Source: Methanolobus zinderi (GTDB lineage: Archaea; Halobacteriota; Methanosarcinia; Methanosarcinales; Methanosarcinaceae). Taken from it: 64,000 nt of DNA. Both the position numbers and the translations under genes were made by a program. Of the stretch, positions 26,588-35,083 are shown piece by piece; within the stretch, counting starts at the first letter, position 1, and every line of letters begins with the position of its first letter. Location: positions 1,178,001 through 1,242,000 of the forward strand of contig NZ_CP058215.1 of assembly GCF_013388255.1 (NCBI RefSeq). Direction: 5' to 3'. The notes beneath the pieces were generated by a model, which worked only from the letters and a program-made list of their open reading frames with translations, made no database searches and had not been told where the DNA came from.

Positions 26588-27349
26588 TTGGCAATTGAGA
26601 AAGGCGATTTCATAAAGATACAATACACTGGAAAGTTCAATGAAGGCATGGTCTTCGATACAACCGATGAAGAGGTTGCGAAGGAAAACGGCATCTACAC
26701 TCCCCGTGGCGTTTACGGCGGAGATGTGGTGGTTGTAGGCTCCGGCCAGACCATCAAGGGTCTTGATGAGGATTTCGAGGGTAAGGAAGAAGGATACTCC
26801 GGCAGTATCACAGTCCCTGCTGAGAAGGCATTCGGACCACACAACCCTGCACTTGTTGAAACCCTTTCAGTTACAAAGCTCAAGGACCAGCTCAAGGACC
26901 AGAAACCATACCCGGGGATGGGTATAGAGCTTAACGGCAAGCGTGGTGTCATTATTCAGGTGATCGGCCGCAGAGTACGTGTAGATTTCAACCATGCCCT
27001 TGCAGGCAAGGAAGTCGAGTACGAGTACACCATCGAGAAGAAGCTCGAGGACAATGTGGAAAAGGTAAAAGGTCTTATCGCACTCTACACAGGCATTGAG
27101 GACATCGAGACAGAAGTCACTGAAGATCTTATCCAGATCTACACCCCGATAGAGCTCAGCTTCAACCAGAGATGGCTTGTAAGCAAGGTCAATATCGCAA
27201 ACGAACTTATCGAGAGGCTCGGCATTCCGAACCTGGAGTACATCGAAAGACACCCATACGTACCACCAGAGGAAGAAGCAGCCGCAGCAGCACCTGTTGA
27301 GGAAGAATCCGAAGCAGAAGCCGAAGAAGCAGAACAGAGCGAGGAATAA
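26588..27349 (+). CDS. FKBP-type peptidyl-prolyl isomerase with C-terminal extension
   Basis: The start IEKGDFIKIQYTGKFNEG and the later PAEKAFGPHNP are typical of SlyD-like archaeal FKBPs, which catalyse proline isomerisation and act as chaperones. An insert-in-flap domain (about residues 85-145) is followed by an extra C-terminal domain of about 70 residues and a Glu/Ala-rich acidic tail. The likely start is the TTG at 26588; a TTG at 26579 is the alternative. No membrane segment is seen. The gene stands alone, with tRNA-Ser downstream. Confidence 0.92.
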   Translation: MAIEKGDFIKIQYTGKFNEGMVFDTTDEEVAKENGIYTPRGVYGGDVVVVGSGQTIKGLDEDFEGKEEGYSGSITVPAEKAFGPHNPALVETLSVTKLKDQLKDQKPYPGMGIELNGKRGVIIQVIGRRVRVDFNHALAGKEVEYEYTIEKKLEDNVEKVKGLIALYTGIEDIETEVTEDLIQIYTPIELSFNQRWLVSKVNIANELIERLGIPNLEYIERHPYVPPEEEAAAAAPVEEESEAEAEEAEQSEE

Positions 27350-27445
27350 TCCCCTCGTTCCCACATCCTTTACGACTACTCAACACCGTTTTTGAGTCAA
27401 AAACCTTATATCCAAGCGTGCTGTTTAGGTAAATCCATCCAATAT

Positions 27446-27531
27446 GCTGAGGTAGCCAAGCGGACTACGGCGCCGGTCTTGAAAACCGGTAGTGCTGACG
27501 CGCTACGGGAGTTCGAATCTCCCCCTCAGCG
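27446..27531 (+). tRNA. tRNA-Ser (anticodon TGA)
   Basis: An 86-nt cloverleaf. The acceptor arms GCTGAGG and CCTCAGC pair, the anticodon loop CTTGAAA has anticodon TGA, a long variable arm (about TAGTGCTGACGCGCTA) marks a class II tRNA, and GGGAGTTCGAATCTCCC is the T arm. The CCA end is not encoded. A TATA-like CTTATAT lies about 38 bases upstream, and a T-rich stretch follows. Confidence 0.97.
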
Positions 27532-27578
27532 CTTTTCTACTGATTTTTTTGAGAAATGATATCTTGTAGTAGCTATAC

Positions 27579-27959
27579 TCACTTTAAAAAAGTACAAGGC
27601 AAGTTTGACATTAAACAAATGTCTATTTTTTCACTGAATGTACGGTCAGCCCATGTGAATACACTATTAACAGCACATGAGTAGTTCTGTCCAACTGGAT
27701 TATTATCAAAAAATGATAAGCAAGTCGTGCCACCAATCAAAAGAACGAGACCCAGAAAGCCTGCTCCTATTGAGTACATCATTGCATCTTCATTTTGAAG
27801 CATCAGGCTGAAGACAAAACCCAAAAACGCACCAACTATCAATATTATTCCCAAGGTAACTGCAATCTTTGCAAGTATCCAGATAGCTACAAAAACAAGT
27901 ACTAGAACTATAACTACTTTTGCCATAAAAGAACTGAGGTCAACCCCGTCTTGTGCCAT
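27579..27959 (-). CDS. Small membrane protein of unknown function
   Basis: About 126 residues with three predicted membrane helices in the first 85 residues (around VVIVLVLVFVAIWIL, ILIVGAFLGFVFSLM and GAGFLGLVLLIGG), then a short cysteine-containing soluble tail. GAGGTG lies six bases before the ATG at 27959, which is preferred over the GTG at 27968. No family is recognised. The C-terminal tail is low in conserved-looking character, so the true end could differ if a frameshift is present. Confidence 0.6.
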   Translation of the reverse strand: MAQDGVDLSSFMAKVVIVLVLVFVAIWILAKIAVTLGIILIVGAFLGFVFSLMLQNEDAMMYSIGAGFLGLVLLIGGTTCLSFFDNNPVGQNYSCAVNSVFTWADRTFSEKIDICLMSNLPCTFLK

Positions 27960-28211
27960 AAAATTCACCTCATCTTATTCATGAGAATCTTTCAGATTTA
28001 TTAAGTTGGAACCGGCTCACAAATAAGTATCTTTGATAAGTAACAATTATATTTATAATATATATTGTTTCTCAATTTGTTTGCTCAGTTCTCCATATGT
28101 CATAGGTAGAATACAAATTACTTTTTATAAAAATTGAAGAAATTCGTTTTAAATAAAGAATATAGTTTGTTTATTAAAAAAGATTAAATAGTTCTCTGTT
28201 TAATTCACCAC

Positions 28212-29030
28212 ATGAAAATCTACTCCGCGCTACTAATTCTAAGTTTTGTCCTGATCACGCTATCCGGCTGCATCGAAGATAATTCCGCAGATCCCACAAT
28301 AAACAATCTGGACAGCGAAAATGAAAGTGTCAGAAATGCTGCAATGGACAGACTTGTGGAAACTGGTGATGAAGGAACAGTGGAGGCACTGATTCAGCTA
28401 GCCGGGGATGAGGACAGGACAGTTGAAGAACGCAAGAATGCAGTTACTGTTCTCGGTAAAATAGGTGAAGAAAGCCCGGCAGAAGTATTGTTAAACATTT
28501 CAATGGACGAAGGTGAAGAAAAAGAACTTAGGATGGCTTCAATCCTTGCTCTCGGGGAGATTGGGAATGAAAGCATGATTAAGCCTCTCAGAGGTCTGGA
28601 TTATGATGGTGACGGGCTGCTCCGATATCATGCTGTCTATGTTCTCGATCAATTAGGGACGAATAATGAAGTTTATGCAACTTACGGAGAGCTCCCGTAT
28701 CCATTGAGCGAAGAACAGAGGCTTTACAGGAACAATGTTAACGAAATAAAAGATGCCTGCCGAGCAGATGGCACATTTCCGGTGGTTGATAATGCGACCT
28801 GTGTCCTTGTTGGGTATAACTACCAGAGCGGCTACATAGAGGTATCTAGTGATGTAAAGCCCGAAAAGTCGGAAATGGATGAGATCTATCAGTTATATGA
28901 CTCAGAAGCACAGAAAAGAGGAGTTGATCAGGTCCCTGTGAGATTTGTTTACGGGTATGTATCTCCACTGGAAGGTGAGTGGTATAATATGTCAGATCTT
29001 GATGATTTTAATGTCACAGGCACTTTATAG
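28212..29030 (+). CDS. Lipoprotein with HEAT-like repeats
   Basis: A 272-residue protein. The N-terminus is a signal peptide ending in a lipobox (LITLSGC, Cys19). Residues 30-150 hold three or four HEAT/PBS-lyase-like helical repeats (AAMDRLVETGDEGTVEALI, AVTVLGKIGEES, ASILALGEIGNES). The C-terminal 120 residues form a separate domain with two cysteines and several Tyr. It is likely attached to the outer face of the membrane and binds a partner through the repeats. No ribosome site is obvious, which suggests a short leader. Function is unknown. Confidence 0.78.
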   Translation: MKIYSALLILSFVLITLSGCIEDNSADPTINNLDSENESVRNAAMDRLVETGDEGTVEALIQLAGDEDRTVEERKNAVTVLGKIGEESPAEVLLNISMDEGEEKELRMASILALGEIGNESMIKPLRGLDYDGDGLLRYHAVYVLDQLGTNNEVYATYGELPYPLSEEQRLYRNNVNEIKDACRADGTFPVVDNATCVLVGYNYQSGYIEVSSDVKPEKSEMDEIYQLYDSEAQKRGVDQVPVRFVYGYVSPLEGEWYNMSDLDDFNVTGTL

Positions 29031-29164
29031 ATTCATCATAGAATCTTTCCCACCCTAAAATGAATCAATAAAAAAATTAAGCTTTTTTCCCAAATGGGAC
29101 TATATAGTATGCAGACATATTACCTATACAAACACTGTAGTGTGTTAAAAAGGGGGTTAAGAAA

Positions 29165-29386
29165 CTGAACTACGAATTAGACGAAATCAGAAAAATGGAC
29201 AGTGCTGATATTATGGTCGAAATGAGAAACATTGTCCAGGGGAATAATAAGGACGATCCGGTAGCCCATTCTGACATGGCAAAGATGTATATAGTCATGG
29301 CACAGCGCAAAGGTATTGACCCACGAGCAACACTCAGATCACATGGTATGCTCGAATACGCTGAGAAGTTCGGGTGGTTACTGTAA
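29165..29386 (+). CDS. Small conserved-looking protein with probable CTG start
   Basis: From the first ATG (29195) the product has 63 residues and reads as a real small soluble protein (VAHSDMAKMYIVMAQRKGIDP, then a helix ending FGWLL). The same frame runs upstream without a stop, and a strong ribosome site (AGGGGG, 29151-29156) stands eight bases before an in-frame CTG at 29165, not before the ATG. A CTG start would add ten charged residues (NYELDEIRK). No family is named. Confidence 0.6.
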   Translation: MNYELDEIRKMDSADIMVEMRNIVQGNNKDDPVAHSDMAKMYIVMAQRKGIDPRATLRSHGMLEYAEKFGWLL

Positions 29387-29621
29387 AATCCGCCGGGAAG
29401 ATGAATAAAATCACTTCCCATTAATTGCCCTTTTAATCTGTTCTTATTCTCTATCCAAATCCAGGCGTATGATTCATTTTTTAAGAATTTCTGCTCTTTA
29501 GCTAACAGGGAAAGGCTGAAAATGATAGATTGTGTCTTTATTTATATTATTTTTGTAAGTGGCGAACACAATGCTAATCAACCAAGACCCGTATATAAAT
29601 TTGTTAAAGGGAGTGTAACAC

Positions 29622-29852
29622 ATGAAGGAATTTACAATAGAAGAGCTTTCGCAATATGATGGAAAGCAGATGGATAAAATCTATGTCGTTCACGATGGAA
29701 AGGTGTATGATGTGACCGATAGCATCTCATGGGACATTGGAGAGCATTATGGACATGAAGGTGGTCTTGACCTTACCGAGCAGATGGATGAGGCTCCGCA
29801 TACAGATGATGTCTTTGAGGATTTTGAGGTCGTCGGAACATTGAAAGATTGA
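29622..29852 (+). CDS. Cytochrome b5-like haem-binding protein
   Basis: A 76-residue protein matching the minimal cytochrome b5-like domain of methanogens. The start FTIEELSQYDGKQMDKIYVV is followed by GKVYDVTDSISW and HYGHEGGLDLTEQMDEAPH. The histidines in HYGHEGG and APHTDD are the likely axial haem ligands. No signal peptide or anchor is present, so it is cytoplasmic. GGGAGTG lies about 11 bases before the ATG. Electron transfer or haem/steroid-type ligand binding is the family role; no redox partner lies next to it. Confidence 0.88.
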   Translation: MKEFTIEELSQYDGKQMDKIYVVHDGKVYDVTDSISWDIGEHYGHEGGLDLTEQMDEAPHTDDVFEDFEVVGTLKD

Positions 29853-29894
29853 TCCACAACCGGACTTTCTATTAAGAACAACTGCTGAGACTGA

Positions 29895-30680
29895 TTAAAT
29901 TTCGCTTATCAGAGTTGAATCTTTGAGGTAATGATCAAAGAGTTCCTTTCCCCATTTAATCGCATGGGGATTGCAACAAACAGCCTGTTTGTAATCGTAT
30001 GATCCGTCTTCTGTCAATAATCTCAGAATTATACAATCGTCATTGAGTGCAAACGAGAACAGTTTGATATCACTTTGATATAGGTAATATCTGACCCTGC
30101 CACTATCGATGAACCTCTTTACTCTTTCACTGTGTTCTTCCCTGAGCTTTTGATACAGCTCATTGGTGATGATTATATGTATATTCATATCGCTTTCAAT
30201 AAACTGAGATATAAGAGGTGGGATATCAGGATGGGTGAAAGTGAAAATAAAGTACAGATCCTTTGATGTGCTGCACATCTCAATGAAGTCCTTGTTTATC
30301 TCGTAAAGATTAACAAGACTGGGTTTCACTATGCTGCATGAGCTTAGTTCATGTATCCTTTCCAAGAGGAAAGGAGGACAAAAATCCATATTCCTTTTTC
30401 CCCAATAGTCAATATCAGTATCCAGGATGTCAACAGTACCCAGAAGTGGTTTCATTTTACTTACTATAAGCTTCCCGATGCTGGTTAATTCATAACTGTC
30501 TTCATAATGAATAACAAGATAACTGTTTTCAAGTATTTTTATTTGGGGAAGCAGTGCCTGTCTGTTTGTATTCAGATTTTTGAGCAACTCAGCTGTTTCA
30601 AGGGGGCCGTTTTGAAGCAGTAAGAGCATATTCTTTCTCTTTTCAGACCTGAACAAAACATCCAGCAACCGGGTATCCAT
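29895..30680 (-). CDS. DUF1724 (FilR1/Msr-type) transcription regulator
   Basis: A 261-residue regulator. An N-terminal winged helix (KRKNMLLLLQNGPLETAELL, then NTNRQALLPQIKILE) is followed by the DUF1724/FilR1 middle domain, with the family end AIKWGKELFDHYL. In Methanosarcina, Msr proteins with this layout control methyltransferase genes. There is no methyltransferase in the window, so its target is unknown. A second copy with the same layout lies at 50756-51535. It stands alone and diverges from a 415-nt gene-free stretch. Confidence 0.88.
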   Translation of the reverse strand: MDTRLLDVLFRSEKRKNMLLLLQNGPLETAELLKNLNTNRQALLPQIKILENSYLVIHYEDSYELTSIGKLIVSKMKPLLGTVDILDTDIDYWGKRNMDFCPPFLLERIHELSSCSIVKPSLVNLYEINKDFIEMCSTSKDLYFIFTFTHPDIPPLISQFIESDMNIHIIITNELYQKLREEHSERVKRFIDSGRVRYYLYQSDIKLFSFALNDDCIILRLLTEDGSYDYKQAVCCNPHAIKWGKELFDHYLKDSTLISEI

Positions 30681-31095
30681 GAACGCACGCTCTTATGTTT
30701 ACTATAGCAGTTACATATAAGTTGGACTTAATAATACTTATATAGAACTCTGACTTATTATAATAATTTCCAAGCTATGAAAAATCAGCAGCCATTGCAA
30801 GTCAGTCAGAGGAAAGTCATTCAGGCGAAAATCATGCGGTTTACAATATTAAAACCATAAAAAAAGAGCATCAGCAAAAGATAACTTAAAACCAGATACA
30901 GAAGGTTTTTTTGCTTGCTTTTGATACCCACTTTGAACATATATTCCTATACGGAAGCTAACTATATAAATTTGTCTACAGAATAATTTATTTAGCTTTA
31001 TGTTTTAAATAAATGATAATGTAGTTTTGCTTTAAAGCAAAGATGTTACATCTTTAATTAAAATACAATTTTAATGTTGCCAATTCTCTTCAGGA
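30681..31095. other. 415-nt AT-rich intergenic stretch
   Basis: No gene of credible length is visible. It holds the promoter side of the DUF1724 gene and the 3' side of the kinase/response regulator unit. The perfect dyad TTTGCTTTAAAGCAAA at 31026-31041 and AGATG-TAA-CATCT just after it lie downstream of the response regulator stop and may form its terminator. A 27-codon frame starting at 30777 is not supported by anything else. Confidence 0.45.
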
Positions 31096-31455
31096 TTACA
31101 GAAAGCTTGCCACAGTTTCACTGAATTCATGAGTACTGAAAGGTTTTGCTATATATCCGGAACAACCAGCTTCAAGGAACTTTTCCTTATCTCCTGTCAT
31201 TGCATTGGCAGTCAGGGCAACCACCGGGATATCTTTTATCTTTTCCTTGTTTTTGATCAGTCCGAGCAATTCCAGCCCGTCCATGCCCGGTAACTGAATA
31301 TCCAGTAATATAAGGTCAAACTCTTTGTTCCCCAGCTGCTGGAGTGCCTGCTCTGCATTCATTGCCTTTGAAACCTCATATCCGTCATATTCAAGGAGAC
31401 ATACCGTAAGCTCCATGTTAATCGGACTATCCTCTACAACAAGTATACTCTTCAT
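31096..31455 (-). CDS. Stand-alone response regulator receiver protein
   Basis: A 119-residue CheY-like receiver without an output domain. The acidic pocket is VVEDS (Glu8, Asp9), the phospho-acceptor is Asp52 in LILLDIQLPGMDG, and the conserved lysine is in YIAKPFS. Its ATG overlaps the stop of the sensor kinase gene (31452-31455), so the two form one two-component unit, and the kinase is its probable phosphate donor. Without an output domain it should act by protein contact. Confidence 0.95.
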   Translation of the reverse strand: MKSILVVEDSPINMELTVCLLEYDGYEVSKAMNAEQALQQLGNKEFDLILLDIQLPGMDGLELLGLIKNKEKIKDIPVVALTANAMTGDKEKFLEAGCSGYIAKPFSTHEFSETVASFL

Positions 31456-34400
31456 AAGATCTCACTATCCATGCTTACTTTTTCCTCACATGTAGTATCT
31501 GCTATTGTAAATGTGAAAGTGCTTCCTGTCCCCTCTTCACTTTCAACATTTATCTCACCCTCATGCATTTCAACAAACTGTTTAACCAGAGTAAGTCCCA
31601 GGCCTGTGCCTCCATGCTTTCTTTTATTCGATGAATCAACTTGGGTGAACGGATCGAATATATCACTAAGCCTGTGCTCAGGTATACCTATTCCGGAATC
31701 TGTGATCGATACAGAGACTTTTTTATCGATTCTTTCTGCAGCAACAAAAACTTCACCGTTCTCGGGTGTAAACTTGATGGCATTGCTTAGAAGATTGTAC
31801 ATGATCTGCTTGAACTTAACCCGGTCTGCAAATATATCATCAGTGGTAATATTGTTCTCTATCTTAAGATCTACATTCTTCCTCATTGCCATTGGAGTCA
31901 TCAGTGTCCTGATCTCTTCAAACATTGCTGATACTGAGAAATATTCGCATTCAAGCTTCATCTTTCCGGCTTCGACCTTCGAGAGATCGAGAATGTCATT
32001 GATCAACTCAAGAAGATGCTCGCCGCTTTTGTTAATATGATCTATGAACCGATATTGTTTTTCATTCAGATCTCCTGCCATTTTAGTATTCAGCATATCC
32101 GAAAACCCTATAATAGCTGTAAGGGGTGTGCGAAGTTCATGGCTCATGTTTGCCAGGAATTCTGATTTTATCCTGCTGTTCTCCTCAGCCATCATCTTTG
32201 CTTCAATGAGTGAATGCTCTGCTTTTTTCTTCTCAGTTATATCGCTTGCAAAAACAAGATTGGTATTTTCTGGAAGCCGGGTAGCATCACATTTCAGCCA
32301 GCGCTTTGTTCCATTCTTTTTTCTGAATATCACTTCACTTGAACTGAAGCCGTTTTCTTTGAGTTCCCTGAATATCTTCTTTGAGCGGTGAAGGAATTCC
32401 GGCTCAACCATTTCAGTAAGCTTAGCTCCAACTAACTCTTTTTCCGAGTAACCCGTAAGGATAGAAGCTGTTCTGTTAACCTCCATACAGTTTCCTGTTT
32501 CATCAACAATAAAAATGCCATGTGGGGCATTTTCAATATAGCTTCTGAATTTTCTTTCACCCTCTCTTAATGCGTTATCTGCCTTTTTACGATCACTTAT
32601 ATCATGATAGTTCAACAAGATTCCTTTTATGGAAGGTTCATGAAGGAGGTTTCTGGCAGTAAATTCTATCCACTTATACGTACCATCTTTACACAGATAC
32701 CTTGTCTCAGCAGTTATTTCAATATCTGTTTCCTCTGTTAAATTCCGCACTACTTCTTGTGCTTTTTTCAGATCTTCCGGGTGAATGTTCTGCCAGGTGG
32801 ATATGCCCACGACTTCTTCAGGTTTCCATCCGAACCATTTCTCAATATTGGGACTTTTATATCTGTTAATTCCATTTTCATCTATTATGGCAATAACATC
32901 TGAAATATTCGCTATCATGGCGCTGAGCTTTGCTTCACTTTCACGAAGTGCCTTTTCAGCCTCTTTGCGCTTGCTTATGTCACGGACCATTGCCAGTATC
33001 AGTTTCTCGTTTCCGAAATAAACACAACTTGTAGTAAGTTCAATGGGATAGATGGTGCCGTTTTTATGGAAGTGCTTTGCTTCCAGTGTTACAGGTTCTC
33101 CGGGAGACCACCGGGACCATTGTTGCAATATATCATCTTTATCAAATTCCTCTGGTAGGAAACTAAGTACATTCATGCCCAATAGTTCTTCTCTGGAATA
33201 TCCGGACTGCACAACCGCTTCATCATTTACATCAAGTATATTTCCTTCCAGATCATGCAGATAGATTCCCTCTGCTGACTGATTGAATAATGATCGGTAT
33301 TTCCTTTCACTTTCCCGAAGTTCTTCCTCTGCCTGTTTCTGAGAGGTGATGTCCCAGTTTGTGCCGATCATTCTCAAAGACTTCCCGGATTCGTCACGTT
33401 GGACAACAGCAAGGGCGCGAATATTGCGAACGTTTCCGTCAGGCCAGAGAACACGGAATTCAGTATCGAATTCTTTCTCGCCGCTTAGTGCCATCTGTAT
33501 CTCGGAATCACATCTTTCAAGGTCACCCGGATGTAGCCCTGATCTCCAGGCTTCATAAGCACCACTGAATTGATCCTGATTTATGCCATAAAGGCGGAAC
33601 ATCTGTTCATCCCAGACAAGAGTGTTATTTACAATATCATAATCCCAGATCCCCACACCTCCTGCTCTTGTTGCTAATGCAAGCCTGTCACTGGCTTGTT
33701 TCAGGGCTTCTTCTGTTTTTTTTCTTTCTGTAATATCCCTGAATTCTACAACTCTGACCTCTTTTCCTTTATACGGGATATTCTTTGCTTCAAGTTGTAA
33801 AGGATACTCCGTACCGTCTTTGCGAAGACCTGTGACCGTATAAGCTTTTTCGAAACCCGAAAGTATATTGTGCATAACTGTGTCGCGTGAACTTTCGGCT
33901 ATTAGCAGCAAACCATCCATTCCGATAAGCTCGTTCATTGTATAACCGGATATGTCTGAAAGTCCCTGATTACAATCCAGAATGATTCCTTTGTCATGAA
34001 TCGCAATTCCGCCAAATGACGCATTGTGCAATCTTCTGAAGCGCTCTTCACTCTCCTTTAGTTCGTTTTTGGCTTTCTGGCGCAAAATACTCTCGCCTAT
34101 GCCGTCAGCGACAATCCTGAGGAGATTTATATCATCTTCATGCCACTGACGTGCTTGTTCACAGTCATCAAAACCTATGAAGCCCCAGAGTTCCTGTCCT
34201 GTGTAAATTGGAATGATAAGTACCGAAAGAATTCCCTGTTCCGAAAGGATTGTCCTTTCCGGCCCATCAAGTTCGGCCACGATATGTACATAAGCCTGTT
34301 TTACCTGCAGAGTTGCAAGAAGTGTCGGTGATCCCTCGCTGTAGGGGAGGTGTTTGAGAAGAGGATTATCTATTTCCCTGGAAATTCCGTCTGCTACAAC

Positions 34401-34859
34401 TTCATGGGTCTGTGACATACAGATTCCCAGATCGGGGTCATCTTCATTCCGGAAGATATAGGACCTGCTGCTACCGACAGTCCGGTGGATTGTTTCCAGG
34501 ATATTCGGGATTACATCATCAACATCATTTGTCTCAAGCAAAATGCGCATGCAATCAACAGTTGCAAGTTCATAGTCCAGTCTTCTTTTTAGTTCCCTTT
34601 CAGTTTCAACAAGAGCTTCTTGAGATTCATCCAGTGCTTTTACACGGGGCTTGAAATATACTAAAAAAAGGGCTCCTGTGAAAAGAATAAAAGCCCAACC
34701 TTTGTATGTTTGCAGTCGGCTGTATGTTTCCATATCGGAAACGAATTGAATTAAGATACTGTCGGAGAAGAGAACCCAGATGCTGGCCAGAACTATGTAT
34801 ATGACTATAAATTTCAATACAATTTTAGTACCTCTGTCAAAAACAGAAGTTGAATCCAT
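31452..34859 (-). CDS. Membrane-anchored sensor histidine kinase with GAF and five PAS domains
   Basis: The product has 1135 residues. Two N-terminal membrane helices (about 12-35 and 50-66) enclose a short outer loop. A GAF domain (about 100-260) follows, then five PAS/PAC units to about residue 890, each closed by a DITxxK-type linker. The HisKA motif MSHELRTP holds the phospho-acceptor His near residue 908, and the ATPase has N, G1 (DSGIG) and G2 (GGTGLGL) boxes. The input signal is unknown; several PAS units may bind cofactors. It is translationally coupled to the receiver gene at 31096-31455. Confidence 0.94.
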   Translation of the reverse strand: MDSTSVFDRGTKIVLKFIVIYIVLASIWVLFSDSILIQFVSDMETYSRLQTYKGWAFILFTGALFLVYFKPRVKALDESQEALVETERELKRRLDYELATVDCMRILLETNDVDDVIPNILETIHRTVGSSRSYIFRNEDDPDLGICMSQTHEVVADGISREIDNPLLKHLPYSEGSPTLLATLQVKQAYVHIVAELDGPERTILSEQGILSVLIIPIYTGQELWGFIGFDDCEQARQWHEDDINLLRIVADGIGESILRQKAKNELKESEERFRRLHNASFGGIAIHDKGIILDCNQGLSDISGYTMNELIGMDGLLLIAESSRDTVMHNILSGFEKAYTVTGLRKDGTEYPLQLEAKNIPYKGKEVRVVEFRDITERKKTEEALKQASDRLALATRAGGVGIWDYDIVNNTLVWDEQMFRLYGINQDQFSGAYEAWRSGLHPGDLERCDSEIQMALSGEKEFDTEFRVLWPDGNVRNIRALAVVQRDESGKSLRMIGTNWDITSQKQAEEELRESERKYRSLFNQSAEGIYLHDLEGNILDVNDEAVVQSGYSREELLGMNVLSFLPEEFDKDDILQQWSRWSPGEPVTLEAKHFHKNGTIYPIELTTSCVYFGNEKLILAMVRDISKRKEAEKALRESEAKLSAMIANISDVIAIIDENGINRYKSPNIEKWFGWKPEEVVGISTWQNIHPEDLKKAQEVVRNLTEETDIEITAETRYLCKDGTYKWIEFTARNLLHEPSIKGILLNYHDISDRKKADNALREGERKFRSYIENAPHGIFIVDETGNCMEVNRTASILTGYSEKELVGAKLTEMVEPEFLHRSKKIFRELKENGFSSSEVIFRKKNGTKRWLKCDATRLPENTNLVFASDITEKKKAEHSLIEAKMMAEENSRIKSEFLANMSHELRTPLTAIIGFSDMLNTKMAGDLNEKQYRFIDHINKSGEHLLELINDILDLSKVEAGKMKLECEYFSVSAMFEEIRTLMTPMAMRKNVDLKIENNITTDDIFADRVKFKQIMYNLLSNAIKFTPENGEVFVAAERIDKKVSVSITDSGIGIPEHRLSDIFDPFTQVDSSNKRKHGGTGLGLTLVKQFVEMHEGEINVESEEGTGSTFTFTIADTTCEEKVSMDSEIL

Positions 34860-35029
34860 CGTTTAATCCTCTCCGGTCACCCGTTTTCTAAAAACAATCT
34901 TTCATCCTTTTTTAGAATCAATTGTTCATTTTATCTGATGTATCTTATCTTTTATAAAATATCTTATCTAAAACACCTAATTTTGGTTTTACACATTGTA
35001 AAACTTAAATTGCTGATTCTCACACAATT

Positions 35030-35083
35030 AATATATAACTAAATATTATATTATTATCCAGAACCATCGAATGAGGAATAAGT
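35030..35083 (+). promoter_or_regulatory. Promoter and start region of the first peptidase gene
   Basis: The TATA-like AATATATAAC lies about 50 bases before the GTG start. The stretch ATGAGGAATAAGTGTG has GAGG as ribosome site. The corresponding regions of the second and third genes have the same plan. Confidence 0.55.

Noticed and set aside
29170-29421. 83-codon antisense frame over the small CTG-start gene
   Set aside because: No ribosome site, and the plus-strand frame has better protein character.
30777-30860. 27-codon frame in the 415-nt intergenic stretch
   Set aside because: It is very short, has no ribosome site and no recognisable sequence.
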